From the NCBI GenBank assembly GCA_964449325.1, contig CAYUYJ010000016.1, forward strand, positions 10,011-74,010: 64,000 nucleotides of DNA, given 5' to 3'. Position numbers and translations under genes: made by a program. A model generated the notes under the pieces. It was not told the origin of the DNA, ran no database searches, and saw nothing but the letters and a program-made list of their open reading frames with translations. Of this stretch, positions 17,455-26,780 are shown piece after piece. Each line of letters starts with the position of its first letter. Position 1 is the first letter of the stretch. The stretch comes from RGIG3002 sp964449325 (GTDB taxonomy: Bacteria > Bacillota > Clostridia > Lachnospirales > Lachnospiraceae).

Positions 17455-19428
17455 CTACACACGCAAGGTATAATCGCTATGATCCAAAGAAAAATTAGGA
17501 TTATAATACGGGTCACCCTTCGTCAATTCTTCGTTCCACTTTCGGCGGAATCTCTCGGCTTCCTCATCGTACCGCAGTGCATTCTGCCCTTTCCTGTCAG
17601 AGCCTCTGGAAGCAGACTCATAATGGTACAACTCCGCAAAAGGAGTAAACACATTCAGCAAGCCTTTTTTTCTCAGGCGGAGACAGAAATCCACATCATT
17701 GAGTGCCACCGCAAATTCCTCAGAAAGACCGCCGACTTCATCATACAGACTTTTTTTCACAAGAAGGCAGGCTCCGGTTACTGCCGAAACATCCTGTGCA
17801 TAGCAAAGACGTCCCATATATCCGAAATTACTGCTGTCTACCATATAATGAGTATGTCCTGCCGTACGGTGTGCTCCCAATCCGATAACAATTCCCGCAT
17901 GCTGTATGGTATTGTTTTCATAATAAAGCTTGGCACCGACCGCCCCCACATCTTCTCTTTGCGCATACATCAGAAGTTCTTCCATCCAGTTAATGGTGAT
18001 TACCTCGGTATCGTTATTTAATAACAGTAGATATTCTCCTGTTGCAAAGGTGGCACCAACGTTATTGATTTTAGAATAGTTAAACTCTCCTTCGTATACT
18101 GCTATCTTCACATTTTTCTGCTTTTTCAATTCTTCATAGTATGCAAACAGTTCCGGCTCCGTACTGTTGTTTTCCACCACAATTATCTCATAATTATCAT
18201 AAGTTGATTTCTCCAGAATCGACGAAATACAACGTTTCAAATCCGAGACATGATCCTTATTCGGAATCAGAATCGATATTTTGGGTTGGGATAACAATTG
18301 ATATTTAATTCGAAAAATTGTTTCACATGCTCTGGTACTTGTAATTTCAAAATTCTCAAGACCACAGCTTCTTAAATGCTCCCCAATAGCACCCTTTGCC
18401 GCATCAATGGCATAGCTTTTGGCACTGATATCAGCTGCCACACTGCCCTTATGAGAACGCCAGTAATACAAAAGCTTTGGCACATGTACCACATGCTTCG
18501 CCTTTGCTGTCAGACGTAAAATCATATCGTGGTCCTGACTTCCGTCAAACCGGGTACGGAATAATTCCATGCCCTCTAAGAGTCTTCTGTCAAAAACACT
18601 GAAATGACAAATATAGTTGTTCGCCCGCAAATTATCAATGGAAAAATCCGGCTTAAAATGAAGGGTAATCATATTATCGATGGATTCCCCTTGGAAAGTA
18701 GCCTCATCACAATAAATATAATCCGCATCCTGCTCGCAAATTACCTTCATATATTCGTACAACACACTGGGATGCATAATATCATCATGGTCAAACAACC
18801 CGATATAGTCCCCGGTTGCCATTTCATAACATCTGTTTGTATTACCTGCTATACCTTCATTCTTCTCCAGTTTCTTATAACAGATGCGTTTATCCTTTTC
18901 CTGATAGGAACGACAAACCTTTTCCACATAAGTATGCTCCGCATCCGAACCGTCGGCAAGGCACAGTTCCCAATTCCTATACGTCTGCTGCTGTACCGAC
19001 TCAATTACATCCCTCAGATACTTCTCCGGCGTATTATAAAGTGGTACTAAAATACTGAACTTTATGTTCTTCGGAAATTTTGCTTCCTCTTCCTGCTTTC
19101 TCCTCTCTGCATTTGGAAAACTTGCACTTCCGTGTTGCAGTCTTGCTTTTCTTTCAATACTTTTACTCTTTAATTTTCTGGCTATTCCGCGCGGACTTCC
19201 GTAACGCCGCACCCTGTCCCTTGTTCTTATGATAAAATGGATACCAACTCTTGCAGGCTTGGAAAGTTTCCACAGAGTTCCCCCTTTAATCCTGTCAAGC
19301 TGTTCCTGAAGCCGTTTTTCCTCCTCTAAAGAGGCTGCCAGCCGTCCTGCCAATTCCTGACTCTTTTTCTTTTCCGCCTCATAAGCTGCTTTATAATATT
19401 CCAAGTTCTGATTCTCCTGTTCGCCCAT
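17455..19428 (-). CDS. Two-domain GT2 glycosyltransferase
   Basis: 657-residue protein. A short N-terminal coiled coil (about 10-50) leads into two GT-A domains. The first (about 118-330) has FSILVPLYNTPEKYL, LFDHDDIM and SQDHDMILRL. The second (about 378-620) has ISILIPNKDH, VVENNST, LLLNNDTEV and LNDVDFCLRLRKKGL. Such tandem GT2 proteins typically act processively or add two sugars of a repeat on the lipid-linked chain. Neighbours are pgm and another large GT2. The N-terminus resembles that of the next gene (a YYK-x-AY-x-x-EK pattern), suggesting duplication. Donor sugars not assignable. Confidence 0.87.
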   Translation of the reverse strand: MGEQENQNLEYYKAAYEAEKKKSQELAGRLAASLEEEKRLQEQLDRIKGGTLWKLSKPARVGIHFIIRTRDRVRRYGSPRGIARKLKSKSIERKARLQHGSASFPNAERRKQEEEAKFPKNIKFSILVPLYNTPEKYLRDVIESVQQQTYRNWELCLADGSDAEHTYVEKVCRSYQEKDKRICYKKLEKNEGIAGNTNRCYEMATGDYIGLFDHDDIMHPSVLYEYMKVICEQDADYIYCDEATFQGESIDNMITLHFKPDFSIDNLRANNYICHFSVFDRRLLEGMELFRTRFDGSQDHDMILRLTAKAKHVVHVPKLLYYWRSHKGSVAADISAKSYAIDAAKGAIGEHLRSCGLENFEITSTRACETIFRIKYQLLSQPKISILIPNKDHVSDLKRCISSILEKSTYDNYEIIVVENNSTEPELFAYYEELKKQKNVKIAVYEGEFNYSKINNVGATFATGEYLLLLNNDTEVITINWMEELLMYAQREDVGAVGAKLYYENNTIQHAGIVIGLGAHRTAGHTHYMVDSSNFGYMGRLCYAQDVSAVTGACLLVKKSLYDEVGGLSEEFAVALNDVDFCLRLRKKGLLNVFTPFAELYHYESASRGSDRKGQNALRYDEEAERFRRKWNEELTKGDPYYNPNFSLDHSDYTLRV

Positions 19429-19485
19429 GTTTCCTTTTCCTTTTCTTCCTGACTGATCCGCTCTCTGCCTTTCCTAAATATCCGG

Positions 19486-21699
19486 CTATATTTCCACATA
19501 AGTCTCAAGCATCCTGTAATATCGTTTTTCCGAAAGCATATCCTCATACATAATTCCCAGTTTGTATGTACCGCTCTCCATAATCTTAACCGGAAAGGAT
19601 GCACAAAATCCCGCCAATCCAATCCGAAGTTCCCCCGGAAAAACTGCCTCTACATCTTCCCTGTAACAGGATGAAAGTTCACTGCTGTAAATCCGTTTGT
19701 TCTCGGTTCCTTCCAGTAACAGACTTCTTTTATAATGACAGTTGTCTGCACCGACAAGTATCGACCATCCTCTGATCTGCGCTTTTCCGTCTGCCACCCG
19801 CACCTGCTCCGGATTGGCGCGAAGCACTGCTTCTGTTAGCAGTTTTCCTCTGTTTCCCCCGGAGTACTCTGTCACTGTTTTGCTTGTTTCCGATTCCTGT
19901 TCTTTTCTTCCAAAAACATATTCCGGTGAGTTTTGTGTAAGCCATGAACTATAGTATTCGTCAACTCCTGCAAAGGAAGGATACTTTTGATAGAGCCGTT
20001 TTCTTTCCTCCCTAAGACGCAGCGTCTTCAACTCACTTTCTTCATCCAATCCTCTGCTCAAAGATTCATGATGAAGAAGAATACAATCATTCCGAAGAAC
20101 ATTCCGGTATCCTGCTTTGCGGAGGCGAAAACAAAATTCCACATCATTATAAGCAATCGGCATCGTCTCATCCAATCCGCCCATTTCCTCATACAACTCT
20201 TTCCGCACCATCAGACAGGCACCGGTTACCGCCAGATAATTAAAATTGAAATAATTTCTTCCGTCATAATACATCCTGTCATCTTCAAAGGACACCAGTT
20301 TATGTGCCGGTCCAATGGAAAGATTTGTAATGCCTGCATGCTGGATTCTGATACTGTCAGGATACCATAGTTTCGCTCCAACAGCTCCTACTCCCGGCAC
20401 GGCTGCCTGACCGGCAAGCCGTTTCAAATATCCTCCTTCAATAATTTCTATATCATCATTTAATAACAGCAGATATTTTCCTGTTGCCTGTCTTGCTCCC
20501 AGATTGCACATTGCAGAAAAATTAAACTCCATCGGCTCACACAAGTAGAGAAAATGATATGTACGGCTTAACGCTTCCACTTTCAGCCGGTTGTCCTCAT
20601 AGCTTCCGTTATCTACCACAATGATTTCATAATTATTATAATCTGTTTTTTCCCGAATAGACCGAATGCACTGTTCCAGCACCACCGGATTATCCTTAGA
20701 TAAAATAACAATCGATACTTTTTCATCCGTATCCACGCATATACTATAAATTCCCGGAACATTGGTTTCTTCCGCATATCCGGTTAATCCGCGTCTCTTT
20801 AAAGCAGCCAGTTTAATCCCGGTATACTCCTTTTCATATCCCCACAGTCCTGAAATTCCGTTTTCATCAATAACGACCGTTTCTTTATCTTCATCTGTTT
20901 CTTCCGTTCTATGAAACAAAATCCTGTCCAAAGAAACAATACTTTCCGTCTTGTTTTTCCAAAGGCTTTCTTCTGCTTTCAATGCAAAATCATAAATGTT
21001 TTCTTTCCAGCTGTCCGATTTTCTCCACGGCAGACCTTTAAAGCTTTCCACACGTACCGCAAATATATTACCAAAGTAAAAAAAGGACAATAAGGTTTCC
21101 GGTGAGTACGCAGGCTTAAACCACGGTTTTTTTCTGTTCTCTTCTCCTTTTTTTCCCTTTTCCGAAGTATCCTCCCCGGCATAAACAATATCCGTATCCT
21201 TATGCGTTTCAAAATATTCTTCTATCACAGCCGCCGCCTGCAGGTCGCATATTCCTTTTTTCGATACAAACAGAATATACGGCTTTTTGACCTTCCGGAG
21301 CTGAAAGTCTTCCCCACAGTCTTCCAGCCAAACCGTTTCTACCAGTTTTCCCCGCTTTTCGCCGTCCTGTTGTATACTGCATTCCTGTTCACTAATCCAA
21401 AAGGCATAAGGATTTTTCTGAAACTGTAATTCTTTTTTGTACTGCTTTACGCTGACGGAATCTTCCCTGCATACCATATCCTGAATCCGGGCATCCCTAC
21501 TTTCTTTCAGTTTTTCCGGTTCCTTCTTTCCCCTCAGAAAAACTTTCATCACGGGATTATTGACTATACGCTCATATTTTTGCCGCAGACAGATAACCTC
21601 CTGCTCCTTCGCCGCCGCATCTGTCACAAGCTGCATATTTTTACGTTTTTCCTGTAAATATGCTTTTTTATAGTAATTCGTAAAATCGTACTTTGTCAA
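19486..21699 (-). CDS. Large GT2 glycosyltransferase with degenerate first domain
   Basis: 737 residues. The N-terminal coiled coil resembles that of the adjacent 657-residue enzyme. Residues about 60-310 look like an eroded GT domain without a clear DxD. A well-preserved GT2 domain follows (about 325-590): VSIVILSKDNP, VVDNGSYEDN, LLLNDDIEI, QHAGITNLSIGPAHK and YNDVEFCFRLRKAGY. The last 120 residues are beta-rich and may bind glycan. The start codon appears to be TTG at 21699, preceded by AAGGCGGG, because no ATG occurs before residue 22 and the aligned N-terminus matches its neighbour. Part of the polysaccharide operon; specificity unknown. Confidence 0.82.
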   Translation of the reverse strand: MTKYDFTNYYKKAYLQEKRKNMQLVTDAAAKEQEVICLRQKYERIVNNPVMKVFLRGKKEPEKLKESRDARIQDMVCREDSVSVKQYKKELQFQKNPYAFWISEQECSIQQDGEKRGKLVETVWLEDCGEDFQLRKVKKPYILFVSKKGICDLQAAAVIEEYFETHKDTDIVYAGEDTSEKGKKGEENRKKPWFKPAYSPETLLSFFYFGNIFAVRVESFKGLPWRKSDSWKENIYDFALKAEESLWKNKTESIVSLDRILFHRTEETDEDKETVVIDENGISGLWGYEKEYTGIKLAALKRRGLTGYAEETNVPGIYSICVDTDEKVSIVILSKDNPVVLEQCIRSIREKTDYNNYEIIVVDNGSYEDNRLKVEALSRTYHFLYLCEPMEFNFSAMCNLGARQATGKYLLLLNDDIEIIEGGYLKRLAGQAAVPGVGAVGAKLWYPDSIRIQHAGITNLSIGPAHKLVSFEDDRMYYDGRNYFNFNYLAVTGACLMVRKELYEEMGGLDETMPIAYNDVEFCFRLRKAGYRNVLRNDCILLHHESLSRGLDEESELKTLRLREERKRLYQKYPSFAGVDEYYSSWLTQNSPEYVFGRKEQESETSKTVTEYSGGNRGKLLTEAVLRANPEQVRVADGKAQIRGWSILVGADNCHYKRSLLLEGTENKRIYSSELSSCYREDVEAVFPGELRIGLAGFCASFPVKIMESGTYKLGIMYEDMLSEKRYYRMLETYVEI

Positions 21700-21764
21700 A
21701 TTATCCCGCCTTTCCCGGTTTTCATCATTTTCCTTTTCTGCTTCTGTCTCACTTTGACAGTTGC

Positions 21765-23879
21765 CTAATGTACAAGCCGCCCGGCAATACTTGCCGGAAG
21801 TTTCATGACATTCATGGAAATTTCCAATACATTATCCTCCAACATCGGAGTATTTTTTAAATAAAAGGTAAAATTAGGATCTTCCTTTGCAAACGCAATT
21901 ACACCGTTTTTGATACTCTTTCCGTTCGTTGCAAACCCTCCCAGATTTTTCACAAGAGGAATCAAAGAAAGCTTTTTCCCATTCCAAAGTGCTTTCTCTA
22001 TGGTAACCATACAAGGTTCATAATCCGGATCAATCCGTATTGCCTTTGTGTCTGCTCCGAAATGCAGGGTAAAGCTGATATTTTCTTTTCCCGCTCCCGG
22101 CTCTTTGCGCTGTGCACCCTTTCTTTCACTCAGCATAAAGGACTGTTCTTCCGAAAAACCGTTGCCGTTATCAGTGTAAATCTGCACCAGATTGGAGTCC
22201 GTTCCCGTTACCTTTTCTACTTCTAAGCCAAGAGGATTATAAATCGAATTATCAATTACATTCCGGATCAGTCCGATACTCATACGTTTTCCGGCAATCT
22301 TTTTCTGAATTTCCTTCTCCTGTTCTTCAACCCACTTCCGCTCTCCTTCATTTAATTGAAGGACATTTGTAAGCATCCGCTCTACCACCGCTTCCCGTCC
22401 GGCAGAGCCCTTCTGATAGCAGTAAAGAGCACGGTAGGCTACTTCCTTTGCAGGAATATCATCCGAAAAAGTCCATTCATAGTCGATAGCCGTCCAAGTA
22501 TCTCCATCCACTAAAATATTGGCAAAAATCAAATCATAATCCGTAAAGGCAATTCCGGCGTTGTAACCGATACGCTCCACATATTCCCGAAACAATGCTT
22601 CAAATCCGTCAAAATCCTGTCTGTCCAGCAATTCATCGAACATTTCTTCCAGACTTCTTCCTTCCACATATTCAAAGGAAAGGGTTCCCTTGGGATTTAA
22701 AATACAACGGTTAATGGCAAGCTTTCCTCCCTCATAACGTGCCTTCAGCTTCTCGTAAGCCTCCTTCATGGCAAGTACATGATCTGTTGCCTGAGACCTG
22801 ACACCTCTCTTTTCCACTACAAGCTTTACTTCTTTTTCACTGCTGTTTAAAATGCCCGCACGCTCCATACCGCTTTCCGGTCTGCGAATGTCTGTACAAA
22901 TGGCATATTCCTCTGCCCGGTCGTTGGAATACTTGGAGTATTTTATCGGAAGTTCTTTACCCACTACAAGGAAATAGGAATTGGAATAAAGCGGAAAAAG
23001 TTCTTCCTTAATAATGGTATCAAATACTTTTTTTTCATCAAACAGAAGCAGACGACTTCTGTCAAAATTCCGTATATTGGTACAAAGTTCTCCCTGATGT
23101 GGCAGATATTCGTCCGAATAAATGCTTGTCATAAACTTATAATCAGGATAAGGATAATAAAAGCTATATTCCTTCACACGATTTGCTTCACAAATTTTTT
23201 CCAGACCTCTCCTTGTAAACGTCCGCACTCCGGTATCCTGCGGATAATCCTCCAAACCGGAAAAATACAGCCCCTGATGATCCTCTTTACAGCCTGCCCA
23301 GTATTTCAGTCCGAATTTGTTTTCAATGGCAATCACCAGACGACCTTCCAGTCCGTTCCCTTTCAGATGCTTACGCAGAATCTCCATAAAGCGTTCATAT
23401 GGAGCCTCCGTACCGATATACCCTTTTGCATATTCAAACACGCCGATTAAGAAAATGAAGTCAAAATCCGTATCCAGATTTTTTTCAATATCCTGAAAAT
23501 TCCCCACTTGAATCGTAATGTTATCATATTCCTTATGACGATAAGCATTAATCTGACTGCGTCTTTTGGATAAATCAATGCAGGTAACGCTTCCTGCTTT
23601 TCTTGCCAGTGCCCCTGTAATGGCACCGCAGCCGCTGCCTACCTCCAATACCTTCATTTCTTTATTCATCGGTATCCATTCCACAATATTTTCCCGAAGA
23701 GGGGACAAATGATAAAGAATCGGCCAGCTTCCCCGTTCTTCTATAATTCGTGGAAATTCTTTTTCCGGATAATTTTTGACAATTTCCAGCATTTCCTCTT
23801 CCACATCTCCGTCGCTGTACAAATCCTCTCCCGGATAAAATTCATAATCCAATGTTATATTCCCGATTTTTTCCGTCAT
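21765..23879 (-). CDS. Methyltransferase-kinase fusion, WbdD-like chain-capping candidate
   Basis: 704 residues. Residues about 50-310 form a class I SAM methyltransferase (motif I VLEVGSGCGAIT at 77-88; acidic D102 after beta 2). Residues about 315-500 resemble an aminoglycoside/choline-kinase-like phosphotransferase. FTDYDLIFANILV gives a catalytic D447 and N454 pair, and AIDYEW gives a DFG-like D466. A helical stretch and a beta-rich C-terminal domain complete it. The domain order matches WbdD, the methyl/phosphate cap enzyme that stops O-polysaccharide growth in E. coli O8/O9a. The next gene upstream encodes a Wzt-like ATPase with a C-terminal extension, as in those systems. ATG 23879 has AGGAGAGGAAG upstream. 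Function inferred. Confidence 0.75.
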   Translation of the reverse strand: MTEKIGNITLDYEFYPGEDLYSDGDVEEEMLEIVKNYPEKEFPRIIEERGSWPILYHLSPLRENIVEWIPMNKEMKVLEVGSGCGAITGALARKAGSVTCIDLSKRRSQINAYRHKEYDNITIQVGNFQDIEKNLDTDFDFIFLIGVFEYAKGYIGTEAPYERFMEILRKHLKGNGLEGRLVIAIENKFGLKYWAGCKEDHQGLYFSGLEDYPQDTGVRTFTRRGLEKICEANRVKEYSFYYPYPDYKFMTSIYSDEYLPHQGELCTNIRNFDRSRLLLFDEKKVFDTIIKEELFPLYSNSYFLVVGKELPIKYSKYSNDRAEEYAICTDIRRPESGMERAGILNSSEKEVKLVVEKRGVRSQATDHVLAMKEAYEKLKARYEGGKLAINRCILNPKGTLSFEYVEGRSLEEMFDELLDRQDFDGFEALFREYVERIGYNAGIAFTDYDLIFANILVDGDTWTAIDYEWTFSDDIPAKEVAYRALYCYQKGSAGREAVVERMLTNVLQLNEGERKWVEEQEKEIQKKIAGKRMSIGLIRNVIDNSIYNPLGLEVEKVTGTDSNLVQIYTDNGNGFSEEQSFMLSERKGAQRKEPGAGKENISFTLHFGADTKAIRIDPDYEPCMVTIEKALWNGKKLSLIPLVKNLGGFATNGKSIKNGVIAFAKEDPNFTFYLKNTPMLEDNVLEISMNVMKLPASIAGRLVH

Positions 23880-23910
23880 CCTGCTTCCTCTCCTCACTTG
23901 CTCTGTGTCT

Positions 23911-25200
23911 CTAAAGGCTTTTGACCTCAACCTTGGAATTCATATCAAAATAGCCTACCGTATCCTTATCTGAAATTACAGTAATATTCAATGCATCATA
24001 CAATCTGTGATAAACCGTAAATTCATCGCCTTCATACCCCGTCAGCCCGAAAGATACCAGATACTCTCCACCCTGCAGTTCCATCTTCTGGGTAAAAGAA
24101 ATATCCTTCTCTTCTCCTGCTTTCACAGGTTCCAAAAATGCCTTTTCCACCATGGAATTGGTTCCTGTAATCTCCACTCCCTTAATATTCTTGATGGTGA
24201 ACGCAAAAATCGGCGCAGGCAAATCTTCTAAAAATTTTACCTTCATGTGTATGCTGAAACTTCCGCCCTTCATCACTGCAGTGGTTCTGAGTCCTTTTTC
24301 GTCACACATGTAAATTTCCGTAATTTCTGCCTTTTTATTCCCGTATTCCAATGTCTGAGGGTTCTGCCCCTGCTTTATCCCTGCTTTTTCCTGTGCCGCC
24401 TTTTGCAGTTGTTCGTCGTTTAGCAGGTTATTTTCCTCACTTTCCGGAACCTCATACTGCCCCACAAGTACTCGCTTATAGGCATCAATCATTTCCTTCG
24501 GTTCTCCTTCGCCCAGTTTATTGCCCTGATTCAAAAGGATAACACGGTCACAGTATTTGCTGATACTGCTCAAATCATGGCTGACAAAAACAATGGTTTT
24601 CCCCTGCTTCTTAAACTCTTCAAACTTATGATAACACTTTGCCTGAAAAAAAACATCACCCACTGACAAAGCTTCATCCACAATCAGAATTTCCGGCTCA
24701 ATATTAATGGCAACCGCAAAGGCAAGCCGAACGAACATACCACTGGAATAGGTTTTTACAGGCTGGTTTACATAATCTCCGATATCCGCAAAATCCAGAA
24801 TATCCTGTAGTTTTTCATCAATTTCCTTTTCTGTAAAACCAATCATAGTTCCATTCAGATAAATATTCTCGATTCCGTTGTATTCCATGTTGAATCCGGC
24901 ACCCAACTCTAGAAGTGCCGAAATACGTCCGTTGACCTCCACTTCTCCTGCAGTAGGATTGACAACACCTGTTATTATTTTTAATATTGTGGATTTTCCC
25001 GAACCGTTTGTTCCGATGATACCCACGGATTCTCCCTGAAACACGGTCAGATCTACCCCGTTTAACGCGTAATGCTCTTTGTACTTCTTCTTGTTCCTTG
25101 AAAGTCCAAGTGCCTCTTTCATCCGATCCGATGGTTTATCATATAACTTATATACTTTTTTAACGTCTTTCACCCGGATGGCAATCTGTCTTTCTTCCAT
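23911..25200 (-). CDS. ABC polysaccharide exporter ATPase with C-terminal glycan-recognition-like domain
   Basis: 429 residues. The N-terminal nucleotide-binding domain (about 1-245) has Walker A GTNGSGKST, signature YSSGM, Walker B ILIVDEAL, and the H-loop FVSHDLSS. It belongs to the TagH/RfbE/Wzt family that drives export of undecaprenyl-linked glycopolymers. The remaining roughly 180 residues form a beta-rich extension like the Wzt C-terminal domain, which in E. coli O9a reads the capped end of the chain; that Wzt has nearly the same length. RBS AAGGAGA. It is 12 nt downstream of the permease gene and 31 nt upstream of the methyltransferase-kinase start. Confidence 0.88.
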   Translation of the reverse strand: MEERQIAIRVKDVKKVYKLYDKPSDRMKEALGLSRNKKKYKEHYALNGVDLTVFQGESVGIIGTNGSGKSTILKIITGVVNPTAGEVEVNGRISALLELGAGFNMEYNGIENIYLNGTMIGFTEKEIDEKLQDILDFADIGDYVNQPVKTYSSGMFVRLAFAVAINIEPEILIVDEALSVGDVFFQAKCYHKFEEFKKQGKTIVFVSHDLSSISKYCDRVILLNQGNKLGEGEPKEMIDAYKRVLVGQYEVPESEENNLLNDEQLQKAAQEKAGIKQGQNPQTLEYGNKKAEITEIYMCDEKGLRTTAVMKGGSFSIHMKVKFLEDLPAPIFAFTIKNIKGVEITGTNSMVEKAFLEPVKAGEEKDISFTQKMELQGGEYLVSFGLTGYEGDEFTVYHRLYDALNITVISDKDTVGYFDMNSKVEVKSL

Positions 25201-25212
25201 TCCAGTCTCCTT

Positions 25213-26205
25213 CTATAAAACATCTGCAAAATGTACTTTTAACCGCTTGAAAATAATCGCTCCGATTCCGAATAAAAGCACCGTCACAATCCAAAAATAG
25301 GCTGTGGAATAAAAATCCTCAAAAAACCACTGTTTTTCAAACACAGCGCTCCGGTAACCGTTTACAATATAGGTCATGGGATTCAGTTTAAACAACACCT
25401 GATATTCTCCCGCCTTACTGATATTCCACATAATCGGTGTTGCCCACATACCAATCTGCAAAGCAATGCTGATAATCTGCTGTAAATCTCTGAAAAAAAC
25501 CACTACTGCACAGGTTGTATAGCTTATAGCAAGTACAAACACAAAGGTACAAAAACTGTAATACAACAGCTGAATTGTATATATCGTCGGAAAATACCCA
25601 TATGTGGCTGCCAGAATCAACATAACTCCTAAAAAGAACGCATGAATAAAAACAGCAGCAATCACCTTGATAATCGGAAGAATGCTGATTTTAAACACTA
25701 CCTTCTTTACCAGATAGTTGTATTCCAAAAGTGCCGATGTACCGTTAGCGATACCTTCCGAAAAGAAAAACCAGGGTACTAATCCTGCTGTCAGATAGAG
25801 AACATAGGGCACTTCCAGATTTCCCGCTAATAATTCGCTTCTGTTACCGAATATCTTCTCAAATACGAGCCAGTACATCACCACCGTAACAACAGGCTGT
25901 GCCATCGCCCATACTATTCCCATATAGGAGCCGGCATACCGCTTTTTGAAGTCATTCTTTGCCAGCTTCCATATCAATCTTCTGTTTTGAAAAAGTTCCA
26001 CCGGAAGTACGGTTATTTTATCGTAAAAGCCTGCAAAAACACCGCAGGAAGCTACAATAATCAGACATGCTATAATTTTTTTTACAAGTTCCTCCTGTTT
26101 ATCGGCAAGAGGATTATGGTGGAACACAATTACAGCCGCCATAATCAATCCCGCAAGGCAGAACAAAAAAATCCCGTTCCGTTTACTTATGTGTTTTTTA
26201 CTCAT
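25213..26205 (-). CDS. ABC polysaccharide exporter permease
   Basis: 330-residue integral membrane protein of the ABC-2 family (Wzm/TagG/RfbD-like) forming the transmembrane channel for the lipid-linked polymer. Two extra N-terminal membrane segments (about 10-65) precede the usual core, which starts around residue 78 with LIWKLAKNDFKKRYAGSYMG, the conserved motif of this family. The core then has about six hydrophobic segments. The start overlaps rfbC by 8 nt, and AAGGAG lies 10 nt upstream. It pairs with the ATPase immediately downstream. No Wzx/Wzy-type flippase or polymerase was seen in this locus, so export is most likely ABC-dependent. Confidence 0.9.
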   Translation of the reverse strand: MSKKHISKRNGIFLFCLAGLIMAAVIVFHHNPLADKQEELVKKIIACLIIVASCGVFAGFYDKITVLPVELFQNRRLIWKLAKNDFKKRYAGSYMGIVWAMAQPVVTVVMYWLVFEKIFGNRSELLAGNLEVPYVLYLTAGLVPWFFFSEGIANGTSALLEYNYLVKKVVFKISILPIIKVIAAVFIHAFFLGVMLILAATYGYFPTIYTIQLLYYSFCTFVFVLAISYTTCAVVVFFRDLQQIISIALQIGMWATPIMWNISKAGEYQVLFKLNPMTYIVNGYRSAVFEKQWFFEDFYSTAYFWIVTVLLFGIGAIIFKRLKVHFADVL

Positions 26206-26755
26206 TCTTAAGGTACTCCTTAATACCGCCCCACTTTGTATCTTTTTCCGACAATGTCAGTTCCATTCCATCGGGAATGGGCCATTTTACACCGATATCA
26301 GGGTCCGCATAGTACAGACCTCCCTCATCATTCGGATGATAAAAATCTGTGCATTTATAAGCAAATTCTGCATAGTCCGACAATACAAGGAAACCATGGG
26401 CAAAATTTTTCGGAATAAAAAACTGTTTTTTGTTTTCTTCGGATAACAAAACTCCGTACCATTGCCCGAATGTTTTAGAACCTTTTCTTAAATCTACCGC
26501 AACATCATATACTTCACCGCGAAGTACTCTGACCAGTTTGTCCTGCGGATAGTTTATCTGAAAATGCAATCCTCTGAGTACTCCCTTTTTGGATGCGGAC
26601 TGGTTATCCTGCACAAAAATCTGGTCGATGCCTGCCGCCTTATAATCATTATAATTATAGGTTTCCATAAAATATCCTCTTTCATCTCCGAAAACGGTAG
26701 GGGTAATGACCTTCAATCCTTCTATTTCACAGGTTTCTACTGTTATTTTTCCCAT
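26198..26755 (-). CDS. rfbC: dTDP-4-dehydrorhamnose 3,5-epimerase
   Basis: 185-residue cupin-fold cytoplasmic enzyme, third step of dTDP-L-rhamnose synthesis. Motifs seen: GDERGYFMETYN, QDNQSASKKGVLRGLHFQ with the catalytic histidine, VYDVAVDLRKGSKTFGQW, FFIPKNFAHGFLVLSD, and YKCTDFYHPNDEGG. Full length. AAGGAG lies 9 nt before the ATG. It is separated from rfbA by a GH25 lysozyme gene, and rfbD (the final reductase) is not in this window. Confidence 0.95.
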   Translation of the reverse strand: MGKITVETCEIEGLKVITPTVFGDERGYFMETYNYNDYKAAGIDQIFVQDNQSASKKGVLRGLHFQINYPQDKLVRVLRGEVYDVAVDLRKGSKTFGQWYGVLLSEENKKQFFIPKNFAHGFLVLSDYAEFAYKCTDFYHPNDEGGLYYADPDIGVKWPIPDGMELTLSEKDTKWGGIKEYLKNE

Positions 26756-26780
26756 TTCTTATTTCTCCTTTTATTGCTTT

